Positions 1-8,486 of a DNA stretch of 60,307 nucleotides are shown here, piece by piece. The stretch spans positions 1,766,163-1,826,469 of the forward strand of contig NZ_LR732544.1 in assembly GCF_902506575.1 (NCBI RefSeq), in the 5' to 3' direction. The DNA is from Streptomyces mexicanus (lineage in GTDB: Bacteria; Actinomycetota; Actinomycetes; Streptomycetales; Streptomycetaceae). The stretch's first letter is position 1. Every line of letters starts with the position of its first letter. The notes beneath the pieces were generated by a model that saw nothing but the letters and a program-made list of their open reading frames with translations, was not told the origin of the DNA and did no database searches. Made by a program: the position numbers and the translations under genes.

Positions 1-1
1 G

Positions 2-334
2 GGCGGGCACGGCGCCGGGGCCGCGGGCCCGTACCGGGACCCCGGGCTGCAGCCCGAGCGGACCCGGCTCGCCTGGCGGCGGACGACCCTGTCCGCCACG
101 GTCGCCGCCGTGCTCGCCGTCAAGACGGCCCTGCACGGCGGGCCGTCGCCCGCGGGCCTGACCGTGTGCGCCCTGTGCTGCGTCCTGTGGCTGGGCTTCC
201 TGCTGCTGGCCGAGGTGCGCATCCGCCGCCTGGGCCGGTCGGCCGCCCCGCCGGCGCTCGCCCCGCGCCTGGCCGCGGCGGCGGCCGTCTGCACGGTGGC
301 CCTGGCGGTGTGCGCGACGGCGCTGGTGGTGTGA
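2..334 (+). CDS. DUF202 family membrane protein (5' partial)
   Basis: The frame is open from the window edge and ends at a TGA at 332-334, so the start is missing. The visible part opens with a DPGLQPERTRLAWRRT block, the hallmark of DUF202 (YidH-like) small membrane proteins. Two or three hydrophobic segments follow (around ATVAAVLAV, LCCVLWLGFLLLA and LAAAAAVCTVALAVCATALVV). The family has three to four membrane helices and no firm biochemical function. The last codons are strongly GC-biased and belong to a real gene. The next gene starts 211 bp downstream behind its own regulatory region, so this gene probably belongs to a unit to the left of the window. Confidence 0.8.
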   Translation, partial: GGHGAGAAGPYRDPGLQPERTRLAWRRTTLSATVAAVLAVKTALHGGPSPAGLTVCALCCVLWLGFLLLAEVRIRRLGRSAAPPALAPRLAAAAAVCTVALAVCATALVV

Positions 335-484
335 GGACACCGGGGCCGCCGGGGTACCGGGCCGATCGAGCGCGTGGGCCGGTCGGGCGCCGGACCTGTC
401 GGACGCGCGGACAGTCCTCCTCTTGATGTTCCTCCGGCTTCCTCCCGTCGTGTCCCCGGTCACGTTCGGCCCGCGCACTGGACG

Positions 485-505
485 ACATACCGACTAGTCA
501 GCATG
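485..505. promoter_or_regulatory. Candidate TetR operator upstream of the phosphotransferase/ACAD operon
   Basis: A near-perfect palindrome sits about 40 bp before the start of the phosphotransferase gene. Its core is GACTAGTC, flanked by CAT and ATG arms. Read on the same strand, its first ten bases, ACATACCGAC, are identical to the reverse complement of the palindrome at 6990-7009, and six more aligned positions also match. Two related palindromes in front of functionally linked units fit binding by the TetR protein encoded at 3890-4492. The assignment is an inference from sequence. Confidence 0.5.
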
Positions 506-545
506 ATGGTCGCCATCGATGTCGTCGCGTCCTGTAGGAGCGTGC

Positions 546-1580
546 ATGAGCCCCGACCACCCGCCCGGTCTCGATCTCGACCGCCTGCGCGGACTGCTCG
601 ACCGCGAGCGGCCCGGCCTGGCCCAGGGCCCCCTGACCGGCCGGCTGATCGAGGGCGGACGGTCGAACCTGACGTACACGGTCTCGGACGGCACCTCCCG
701 GTGGGTCGTCCGGCGGCCGCCGCTCGGACACGTGCTGGCCACCGCGCACGACATGCGGCGCGAGCACCGGGTGATCAGCGCGCTGCACCCCACGCGCGTG
801 CCGGTGCCGCGTCCGGTGCTGCTGTGCGAGGACGAGGAGGTGCTGGGGGCGCCGTTCTACGTCATGGAGTTCGTCGAGGGCACGCCGTACCGCACCGCCG
901 CACAGCTCGCCCCGCTCGGCCCGGAGCGCACCCGCGGCGCGGTGCTGTCGCTGGTGGACACGCTGGTGGAGCTGCACGCGGTGGACCCGGCCGAGGTGGG
1001 CCTGGCGGACTTCGGGCGCCCGGAGGGCTTCCTGGACCGGCAGCTGCGGCGCTGGGGCAAGCAGCTGGACGCCTCCCGCAACCGCGAACTGGAGGGCATC
1101 GACGAACTGCACGCGGCCCTCGGCCGGCACCTGCCCGTCTCCCCCGCGCCGGCCGTGGTGCACGGGGACTACCGCCTGGACAACGCCCTCATCGGCGACG
1201 ACGACCGGATCACGGCGGTGCTCGACTGGGAGATGTCCACGCTCGGCGATCCGCTGACCGACCTGGGCCTGCTGGTGATGTACTGCACGCCGCTGGGCCT
1301 GCCCGACTCACCGGTGTCCACCACCGCCGAGGCCCCGGGGCACCCCTCGCCCGCCGAGCTGGTCGAGCGGTACGCGGCGCGCTCGGGGCGGGACGTGAGC
1401 GGGCTGTCCTGGTACACGGCGTTCGCCTGGTTCAAGCTGGCCGTGATCCTGGAGGGCATCCACTACCGCTACACGCTCGGCCAGACGGTCGGCCGCGGCT
1501 TCGACCGCATCGGCGACCTCGTTCCCGTCTTCATCCGGCACGGCCTGACCACTCTTCACGAAGGCCTTCAGGAGGGCTGA
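546..1580 (+). CDS. Phosphotransferase family protein (APH / ACAD10 N-domain-like kinase)
   Basis: A 344-residue protein with the aminoglycoside-phosphotransferase fold. The catalytic loop HGDYRLDN is near residue 205, and the metal-binding motif VLDWEMSTLGDP follows near residue 225. An N-terminal GRSNLTY segment matches the nucleotide-binding loop. Proteins of this type next to acyl-CoA dehydrogenases resemble the kinase half of animal ACAD10/11, which phosphorylate 4-hydroxy acids or acyl-CoAs for degradation, so a small-acid substrate is more likely than an antibiotic. I chose the ATG at 546 because GTAGGAG lies just upstream; an in-frame ATG at 519 lacks a ribosome binding site. Six bases separate it from the acyl-CoA dehydrogenase gene, so the two are co-transcribed. 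Confidence 0.87.
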   Translation: MSPDHPPGLDLDRLRGLLDRERPGLAQGPLTGRLIEGGRSNLTYTVSDGTSRWVVRRPPLGHVLATAHDMRREHRVISALHPTRVPVPRPVLLCEDEEVLGAPFYVMEFVEGTPYRTAAQLAPLGPERTRGAVLSLVDTLVELHAVDPAEVGLADFGRPEGFLDRQLRRWGKQLDASRNRELEGIDELHAALGRHLPVSPAPAVVHGDYRLDNALIGDDDRITAVLDWEMSTLGDPLTDLGLLVMYCTPLGLPDSPVSTTAEAPGHPSPAELVERYAARSGRDVSGLSWYTAFAWFKLAVILEGIHYRYTLGQTVGRGFDRIGDLVPVFIRHGLTTLHEGLQEG

Positions 1581-1586
1581 TCCAGC

Positions 1587-2801
<1,215 letters not shown>

Positions 2802-2808
2802 GCCCCGG

Positions 2809-2955
2809 TCAGTAGCCGCCGGACGGCGTGTGGTCCGCCAGCGCCAGCGCGCGCAGGAAGCAGCGTGCGCGCAGGAGTTGGCGGGCCGCGAAACGGAAGG
2901 CGGCCGGGCGGCGCGGGGCGTAGGCGGCGGTCCAGAGCACGGGTACGTGATCCAT
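2809..2955 (-). CDS. Small hypothetical protein (48 aa)
   Basis: A 48-codon open frame starts at ATG 2955 and stops at 2809. Third codon positions are almost all G or C, as in the verified genes here, which argues for real coding. The peptide is basic and Arg/Ala-rich (FRFAARQLLRARCFLRALA). It has no recognisable domain, though a short amphipathic helix is possible. GAGG stands two bases from the start, a poor ribosome binding site. It is divergent from the LysR gene and could share its operator. It could also be the degraded end of a larger gene. Confidence 0.4.
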   Translation of the reverse strand: MDHVPVLWTAAYAPRRPAAFRFAARQLLRARCFLRALALADHTPSGGY

Positions 2956-2993
2956 GGCCTCAGCTTCGGCCGCGGCACCCCGAGCGGTCCAAC

Positions 2994-3030
2994 AGATGGA
3001 TTCGCTGGCTTCCATCTTTAAAATAGATGG
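2994..3030. promoter_or_regulatory. Candidate LysR autoregulatory operator
   Basis: AGATGG occurs at 2994-2999, its complement CCATCT at 3012-3017, and AGATGG again at 3025-3030. The last two form a perfect 6-7-6 inverted repeat around an AT-rich centre, a pattern compatible with a LysR box, and abut the LysR ATG. TAAAAT at 3019-3024 is a plausible -10 element, which would place the transcription start at the ATG itself and make the mRNA leaderless. Confidence 0.5.
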
Positions 3031-3951
3031 ATGGAGATCCGTCAGCTCCGTCATTTCATGGCGGTCGTCACCGAGGGCGGCTTCACGGCCGCCGCGCGCG
3101 CCGAGCTGATCGTCCAGTCGGCGCTGAGCACCTCGATCCGCAACCTGGAACGGGAGCTGGGTGCCGAGCTGTTCGAGCGCACGGGCCGCCGGGTGGTGCT
3201 GACGGAGGCCGGGCGGGCGCTGGTGCCGCAGGCCCGGGCGCTGCTGGCCGCCGCCGAGGCGGTCAAGGACGCGGTCGCGGCCGTCACCGACCTGGCCACC
3301 GGCCGCGTGTCCATCGGCACGATCCAGACGCTGACCTGCGTCGACCTGCCCGCCGAACTGGCCGCCTTCCACCGGGACGTGCCCGGTGTGCAGGTGTCGG
3401 TGCGGGACGCGCCGGTGGCCGAACTGACCGAGGCGCTACGGGCCGGCGAGCTGGACCTGGCGTATCTGGCGCCGGACGCGCGGCCGTTGCCCGAGGGCCT
3501 GACGGTGCACGCCACCTGGCAGGAGGAGCTGGTGCTGGTCACCGCGCCCGGACACCCGCTGGCGAAGGCGGGCCGCACCCTCATCAAGGACCTCGCCGAG
3601 GAACCCTTCGTCGACTTCCGCGCCGGGACCGGCCTGGAGACGGCCGTGCGGCGCCTGGCCGCCCATTGCGGCCTGGAGCGCCGTATCACCTGTGACGTCA
3701 CGCAGATCGGGCTGCTGGTGGAGCTGGTGCGGGCCGGGATCGGGGTGGCGTTCGTGCCCCGGGCCATCGGGGAGCGGGCCGGGCTGCCCTGCGTACGGAT
3801 CCGGCAGCCCGAGCCGGGCCGCACGGTCGTGCTGGCCGGTCGCGGGCCGCGGCCGCGCAACCCCGCGGCTGCGGCCCTGCTGCGTCACCTCACGGCCGCA
3901 GCGCCCGCAGCAGCAGGTCGGCCAGATGGTCGGCGACCTGCTGCGGGGTGA
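3031..3951 (+). CDS. LysR family transcriptional regulator
   Basis: A 306-residue LysR-type regulator. The N-terminal winged helix-turn-helix runs from MEIRQLRHFMAVV to about residue 60, with the conserved FTAAA and LFERTGRRVVLTEAG segments. The effector-binding domain follows from about residue 90. There is no ribosome binding site, and the start abuts an inverted repeat, consistent with leaderless, autoregulated expression. Its 3' end overlaps the convergent TetR gene by 62 bp. Likely targets are its own promoter and the divergent small ORF or the neighbouring fatty-acid genes. The effector is unknown. Confidence 0.9.
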   Translation: MEIRQLRHFMAVVTEGGFTAAARAELIVQSALSTSIRNLERELGAELFERTGRRVVLTEAGRALVPQARALLAAAEAVKDAVAAVTDLATGRVSIGTIQTLTCVDLPAELAAFHRDVPGVQVSVRDAPVAELTEALRAGELDLAYLAPDARPLPEGLTVHATWQEELVLVTAPGHPLAKAGRTLIKDLAEEPFVDFRAGTGLETAVRRLAAHCGLERRITCDVTQIGLLVELVRAGIGVAFVPRAIGERAGLPCVRIRQPEPGRTVVLAGRGPRPRNPAAAALLRHLTAAAPAAAGRPDGRRPAAG

Positions 3952-4492
3952 GCGGGCCGTCGGGGCGGTACCAGGTGGACAGGTGGTGGACGGACCCGAA
4001 GTGGTAGTCCACCACCAGGTCGGCGGGGGTGGCCGTGGAGAAGACGCCCTGCCGCTGGCCCTCCTCGATGAGCGCGCGGAAGCGTTCGTGGTAGCGGCGG
4101 CGCTCGGCGCGCACCTGCTTGTGCTTCTCGGGGCTGAGGTGGTGCATGGAGCGGAAGAAGATCGACGCGTCGTCCAGGTTCTCGATCGTGGTCACCACGA
4201 CGTCCGCCGCCGCGTCGCGCAGCCGCTTCTCCACCGGCGCGTCCAGGCCGGCGAAGTGGTCCAGCCGCTCCTGCTGGACGCGCAGGACCCGCGCGTACAC
4301 CTCCTGCAACAGGTCCTCCTTGGACCCGAAGTAGTGGTAGAGCGCGCCCTTGGTGACCCCCGCGGCCTCGACGATCTCCTGCACGGAGGTGCGGTCGTAG
4401 CCCTGCTCGGCGAAGAGCCGGGTGGCGGCGGCCAGGAGCCGCTGGGGCACGGGCGTGCCGTCCTTGTCCGTCGTCCTGGGCACTGCCGCCAC
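3890..4492 (-). CDS. TetR/AcrR family transcriptional regulator
   Basis: A 200-residue TetR protein. The helix-turn-helix lies at about residues 12-60 (LLAAATRLFAEQGYDRTSVQEI, then GVTKGALYHYFGSKEDL), followed by a helical ligand-binding domain. I chose GTG 4492, preceded by GGAGAGG; an upstream extension is open but has no ribosome binding site. It begins 19 bp after the acyl-CoA synthetase stop on the same strand, so it is probably the last gene of the SDR-synthetase operon. That position, and the paired palindromes at 485-505 and 6990-7009, make it the likely repressor of both catabolic units with an acyl-CoA ligand (inference). Confidence 0.88.
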   Translation of the reverse strand: MAAVPRTTDKDGTPVPQRLLAAATRLFAEQGYDRTSVQEIVEAAGVTKGALYHYFGSKEDLLQEVYARVLRVQQERLDHFAGLDAPVEKRLRDAAADVVVTTIENLDDASIFFRSMHHLSPEKHKQVRAERRRYHERFRALIEEGQRQGVFSTATPADLVVDYHFGSVHHLSTWYRPDGPLTPQQVADHLADLLLRALRP

Positions 4493-4511
4493 CTGCCTCT
4501 CCGTAACTCTG

Positions 4512-6176
4512 CTAGCTGTCTCGCGTGCGGGAACGCAGTTCCCGACGCAGGATCTTCCCACTCGCCGTCTTCGGCAGCTCCGGCAGGATCTCCACCTGCC
4601 GCGGGTACTTGTACGCGGCCAGTCTCTCCTTGCAGTACGCGGCGAGCGCGTCCGGGTCCGCCTCGGCGCCGGGGCGCAGGCTGATGTACGCCTTGACGGT
4701 CTCCCCGCGGTAGCCGTCGGGCACGCCGACGACGGCCGCCTCGCGCACCGCCGGGTGGGTGTAGAGGACGTCCTCCACCTCGCGCGGCCACACCTTGAAG
4801 CCGGAGGCGTTGATCATGTCCTTCTTGCGGTCCACGACGTAGAGCCAGCCTCGCTCGTCCATGAACCCGATGTCGCCGGTGCGCAGCTCGCCGCCGGGGA
4901 AGGTCTCGGCGGTGGCGTCGGGCCGCCGCCAGTAGCCGGGCACGACCTGGGGGCCGCTGACGACGATCTCGCCCTGCTCGCCGAAGGGCACCTCCTGCCC
5001 GGCGTCGTCGAGGATCCGCACCACCGTGTCGGGGCCGGGCACGCCCACCGCGAGCGTCCCGGAGACCGGGTCGACGGGGGCCTCGTGGCCGGGCGGCACG
5101 GAGGCGCAGGGCGCGGTGCACTCGGTCAGGCCGTAGCCGTTGCGGATGTACGGCCCGAAGCCGGCCCGGAACTTCTCCACCAGGGCGGGCGGCAGCGGTG
5201 CGCCGCCGGAGGAGATGACCTCGAAGGAGGAGAAGTGGTCCGGGGTGACGGACGGGTGGGCGGCCAGCGCCATGAACGCGGTGGAGGGGCCCACGGTGTA
5301 GTGCGGCCGGTGCTCGGCGAACGCCTCCAGGACCACGCCCGCCTCGAAGCGGTAGGCCAGCACCAGGGTGCCCACGCTGTTCAGGCAGGCGCCGAACTGG
5401 CAGACCATGCCGGTGATGTGGAACAGCGGCGCCATCGCGAAGTACACCGGCGCCTCGGGCAGGTCCAGGCCGGTGCGCTGCCGTTCGGCGTTGTACATGA
5501 TGTTGCGGTGGGTGTTGGTGGCGCCCTTGGGGGTGCCGCTGGTGCCCGAGGTGTAGCTGATCAGCGCGATGTCGCCGGGGAGCGGGTCACGGCCTTCCGG
5601 GGGCCGGTGGCCCGCGCGGGCCACGGCCGTCAGGTCGTCGGCGTCCGCGGCCGGCTCCAGTCGCTCGAAGCCGAGCACCCGCGCGTCGTCGCGGGTCTGG
5701 AAGTCCCGCTCGCAGGCGGTGAGCACGGCCCGCACCGGCGAGCCGGCGGCGGTGTCGCGCAGATACGCCTGCCAGGCCCGGTCGGAGCAGACGAGCGCGG
5801 CCGCCTCGGCGTCCTTCAGGACATGGGAGACCTCGGCCGACTTGTACATGGGGTTGACCGGGACGACGGTCGCGCCGGCCTTCCAGGCGCCGAGGACGGC
5901 GAGCACGAAGTGCGGGGAGTTCTGCAGGACGACGGCCACCCGGTCGCCGCGCTCCACCCCGCGCGCGGCCAGGTGCCCGGCGACCGAGTCGCTGAGCCGG
6001 TCCACCTCGCGGTAGGTCAGGCGGGCGTCGAAGTAGGCCAGGAAGGTGCGGTCCGGGGCCTCGGCGACCGCCCGGCGCAGGGCGTGCACCAGGGAGTCGT
6101 CGGGGTCGACCGGGGCGCGCTGGGCGTCGGTGAGGAGGGCCAGCCAGGGCTTGGCGGCGTAGCGCGAGGCGGTCAC
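4512..6176 (-). CDS. AMP-binding acyl-CoA synthetase (fatty-acid-CoA ligase)
   Basis: A 554-residue adenylate-forming enzyme. It has the phosphate-binding loop SYTSGTSGTPKGA, the A5 region NGYGLTECTA, the hinge region TGDIGFMDERGWLYVVDRKK and a C-terminal KTASGKILRREL containing the catalytic lysine. It would activate a carboxylic acid to acyl-AMP and then acyl-CoA; long- or medium-chain fatty acids are the usual substrates of this subgroup. The start is GTG 6176, overlapping the SDR stop by four bases (GTGA), with GGAGGA inside the end of the SDR gene. The two are therefore translationally coupled. Confidence 0.9.
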   Translation of the reverse strand: MTASRYAAKPWLALLTDAQRAPVDPDDSLVHALRRAVAEAPDRTFLAYFDARLTYREVDRLSDSVAGHLAARGVERGDRVAVVLQNSPHFVLAVLGAWKAGATVVPVNPMYKSAEVSHVLKDAEAAALVCSDRAWQAYLRDTAAGSPVRAVLTACERDFQTRDDARVLGFERLEPAADADDLTAVARAGHRPPEGRDPLPGDIALISYTSGTSGTPKGATNTHRNIMYNAERQRTGLDLPEAPVYFAMAPLFHITGMVCQFGACLNSVGTLVLAYRFEAGVVLEAFAEHRPHYTVGPSTAFMALAAHPSVTPDHFSSFEVISSGGAPLPPALVEKFRAGFGPYIRNGYGLTECTAPCASVPPGHEAPVDPVSGTLAVGVPGPDTVVRILDDAGQEVPFGEQGEIVVSGPQVVPGYWRRPDATAETFPGGELRTGDIGFMDERGWLYVVDRKKDMINASGFKVWPREVEDVLYTHPAVREAAVVGVPDGYRGETVKAYISLRPGAEADPDALAAYCKERLAAYKYPRQVEILPELPKTASGKILRRELRSRTRDS

Positions 6177-6937
6177 CGGTTCTCCTCCCACTTCTGCTGG
6201 ATGCGGTTCATGTGGACCAGCCAGCGGTCGGGGTCGGCGGCGCGGGCCTGGTAGAAGCCGGCGACCTCGGGGTGCGGCAGGATTAGGAAGCGGTCCTCCT
6301 CGATGCCCTTGAACAGGGCGTCGGCCACGTCCTCCGGTTCGATCGCGGTCGGCCGGAGCACCAGGTCGCCCACGCTGCCGGTGGCGTCCAGCATGTCGGT
6401 GCGCACGCCCTGCGGGCAGATCGCGTGGACCTTGATGCCGCGGTGGCGGTAGGTGAGCGAGAGCCACTCGGCGAAGGCGTAGGCGCCGTGCTTGGTGACG
6501 CTGTACGGGGCGGCGCCGACCATGGTGAGCAGTCCGGCGGCGGAGACGGTGGCGACGAACCGGCCGCTGCCGCGCTCCAGCCAGGCCGGCACCAGCGCCT
6601 CGGCGGCGCGGACGTGGGCCATGACGTTGACGTCCCAGGCGCGTGCCCACGCCTCCTCGCCGGCCGCCTCCGAGCCGCCGGTGCCCACACCCGCGTTGGC
6701 GCAGTAGACGTCGATGGTGCCGCCGAGGGCGTCCCGTGCCTCGGCGACGATCGAAGAGGCGTCGCCGGGCAGGGCGACGGCGCCGATCTCCTCGGCGACG
6801 GACCGCGCCTTGTCCGCGTCGAGGTCGTTGACGACGACGCGGGCTCCCTCGGCGGCGAACCGGCGGGCCAGCGCGGCCCCGATGCCGCCCCCGGCCCCCG
6901 TGACGACGACTCCCGCTCCCTGAACGGCTTCCACCAT
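6173..6937 (-). CDS. SDR family NAD(P)-dependent oxidoreductase
   Basis: A 254-residue classical short-chain dehydrogenase. The N-terminal TGAGGGIG binds the cofactor, an Asp-containing VVVNDLD at the end of beta-2 suggests NAD preference, CANAGVG is the structural NAG motif, and YSVTKHGAY supplies the catalytic Tyr and Lys. AAGGAG stands six bases before ATG 6937. It is the first gene of the SDR-synthetase-TetR operon, with a palindromic operator candidate about 55 bp upstream. It probably oxidises or reduces a hydroxyacyl intermediate of the same pathway as the acyl-CoA dehydrogenase. Confidence 0.9.
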   Translation of the reverse strand: MVEAVQGAGVVVTGAGGGIGAALARRFAAEGARVVVNDLDADKARSVAEEIGAVALPGDASSIVAEARDALGGTIDVYCANAGVGTGGSEAAGEEAWARAWDVNVMAHVRAAEALVPAWLERGSGRFVATVSAAGLLTMVGAAPYSVTKHGAYAFAEWLSLTYRHRGIKVHAICPQGVRTDMLDATGSVGDLVLRPTAIEPEDVADALFKGIEEDRFLILPHPEVAGFYQARAADPDRWLVHMNRIQQKWEENR

Positions 6938-6989
6938 CGGTCTCCTTCGACACGACTGCGACGCGACGCGCATCGGCTCTGCCGCGCCA

Positions 6990-7009
6990 CACTAACCGGT
7001 CGGTATGTG
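6990..7009. promoter_or_regulatory. Candidate TetR operator upstream of the SDR operon
   Basis: A 20-bp palindrome of the form CAC-TA-ACCG-GT-CGGT-AT-GTG, typical of TetR-family sites. It lies between the divergent SDR operon and the NamZ-like gene. Its reverse complement shares ten consecutive bases, ACATACCGAC, with the palindrome at 485-505. Presumed ligand-responsive repression site for the TetR protein at 3890-4492. Confidence 0.55.
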
Positions 7010-7147
7010 GCGCGGGAAGGGGTGTCGCACAGCCGGCACCGCCAGTGGTGTGGACCATGGACGGTGCCGCCGGTTCGTTCCCAGCCGGCCGGGGCGCGCG
7101 CTAGCGTGCGTGACCATGACACGTGCCGGGATCACGGAGGTCACCGC

Positions 7148-8395
7148 ATGAAGCTGTCCAGACGCAGCCTGCTCGCCACCACCGCCGCGGTCGCGGCCTC
7201 GACCGTCCCCGCCGCGCAGGCGCAGGCGGCCCCGCAGGGCCGCGGCCGGACGGTGCGCACCGGGTTCGAGCGCCTGGCCGCCGACGGCTACGCGCTGCTC
7301 GACGGACAGCGGGTCGGCATCGTCACCAACCCGACCGGGATCACCCGGGACGTGCGCCACATCGTGGACGTGATGCACGCCGACCGCCGGGTGGACCTGG
7401 TCGCCGTCTTCGGCCCCGAGCACGGCTTCCGCGGCACCGCGCAGGCCGGCGGCTCCGAGGGCCGCTACGACGACCCGGCCACCGGGCTGCCGGTGTACGA
7501 CACGTACCTCAAGAGCGGGCAGCCGCTCGCCGACGTCTTCACCGCCTCCGGTGTGGACACGGTCGTCTTCGACATCCAGGACGTGGGCGCCCGCTTCTAC
7601 ACCTACATCTGGACGCTGTACGACTGCATGGAGGCCGCCGCGCTGGCCGGCAAGCGGTTCGTGGTGCTGGACCGGCCGAACCCGGTGACCGGGCGGGCGG
7701 CCCTCGGGCCGGTGCTGCACAAGGAGTTCGCGACCTTCGTCGGCCGCCAGCCGATCGCGCAGGCGCACGGCATGACGGTCGCGGAGCTGGCACGGCTGTT
7801 CAACGGCGAGTTCCTCGCCGAGCCGGTGCCGCTGGAGACGGTCCTGATGACGGGCTGGCGGCGCGCGGAGTTCTACGACGCCTCCGGGCTGCCCTGGGTG
7901 CCGCCGAGCCCCAACATGCCGACGCCCGACACCGCCCTGGTGTACTCCGGCACGTGCCTGTTCGAGGGCACCAACCTCTCCGAGGGCCGCGGCACCACCC
8001 GCCCCTTCGAACTGCTCGGCGCCGAGGGCCTCGACGGGCGCTGGGCCGAGGCGGCGAACGCGCTGGACCTGCCCGGCGTGCGCTTGCGCGAGGCGTACTT
8101 CGCGCCCACCTTCTCCAAGTTCCAGGGCACGACGATCGGCGGGGTGCAGATCCACGTCCACGACCGGGACGCCTTCGACCCCGTACGGACCGGCATCGCC
8201 CTGCTGGTGACGGCCAAGCGGGTCTGGAGCGGCTTCGCCTGGCGCTCGGACAACTGGATCGACAAGCTCACCGGCTCCGCCCGGGTGCGCACGATGATCG
8301 ACGCCGGGGCCGGCCCCGACGAGGTGGTGGCCGCCTGGCAGGAGGAACTGGCCGCGTTCCGCCGGGTGCGGCAGCACTACCTGCTCTACAAGTGA
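7148..8395 (+). CDS. Tat-secreted DUF1343 protein, NamZ-type exo-N-acetylmuramidase
   Basis: A 415-residue protein of the DUF1343 family, whose characterised member is Bacillus NamZ, an exo-beta-N-acetylmuramidase that removes terminal MurNAc from peptidoglycan fragments. Family blocks visible are GIVTNPTGI, VFGPEHGFRG, DIQDVGARFYTY, VLDRPNPVTG and EGTNLSEGRGTTRPFE. The N-terminus SRRSLLATTAAVAAS is a twin-arginine signal peptide cut after about residue 30. GGAGG precedes ATG 7148 by seven bases. The likely role is cell-wall turnover and recycling outside the membrane. It is a single-gene unit ending at a strong stem-loop. Confidence 0.88.
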   Translation: MKLSRRSLLATTAAVAASTVPAAQAQAAPQGRGRTVRTGFERLAADGYALLDGQRVGIVTNPTGITRDVRHIVDVMHADRRVDLVAVFGPEHGFRGTAQAGGSEGRYDDPATGLPVYDTYLKSGQPLADVFTASGVDTVVFDIQDVGARFYTYIWTLYDCMEAAALAGKRFVVLDRPNPVTGRAALGPVLHKEFATFVGRQPIAQAHGMTVAELARLFNGEFLAEPVPLETVLMTGWRRAEFYDASGLPWVPPSPNMPTPDTALVYSGTCLFEGTNLSEGRGTTRPFELLGAEGLDGRWAEAANALDLPGVRLREAYFAPTFSKFQGTTIGGVQIHVHDRDAFDPVRTGIALLVTAKRVWSGFAWRSDNWIDKLTGSARVRTMIDAGAGPDEVVAAWQEELAAFRRVRQHYLLYK

Positions 8396-8446
8396 GGTGG
8401 ACCGCGTGTGAGGCGCGCCGCGCGCGGAGAACCGCGTGTGAGGTCA

Positions 8447-8479
8447 CGGCGGCGGGCCGCAGGCGCCGGCCCGCCGCCG
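8447..8479. terminator. Bidirectional stem-loop terminator
   Basis: A perfect 12-bp stem (arm CGGCGGCGGGCC at 8447-8458, its complement at 8468-8479) with a 9-base loop lies between the convergent NamZ-like and penicillin-acylase genes. There is no U-tract, as usual for Streptomyces terminators. Confidence 0.75.
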
Positions 8480-8486
8480 CGGTGTC

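Noticed and set aside
8401..8443. Two direct copies of ACCGCGTGTGAGG
   Set aside because: A 13-bp repeat within 43 bp, without palindromy and just past a stop codon, is most likely a small local duplication.
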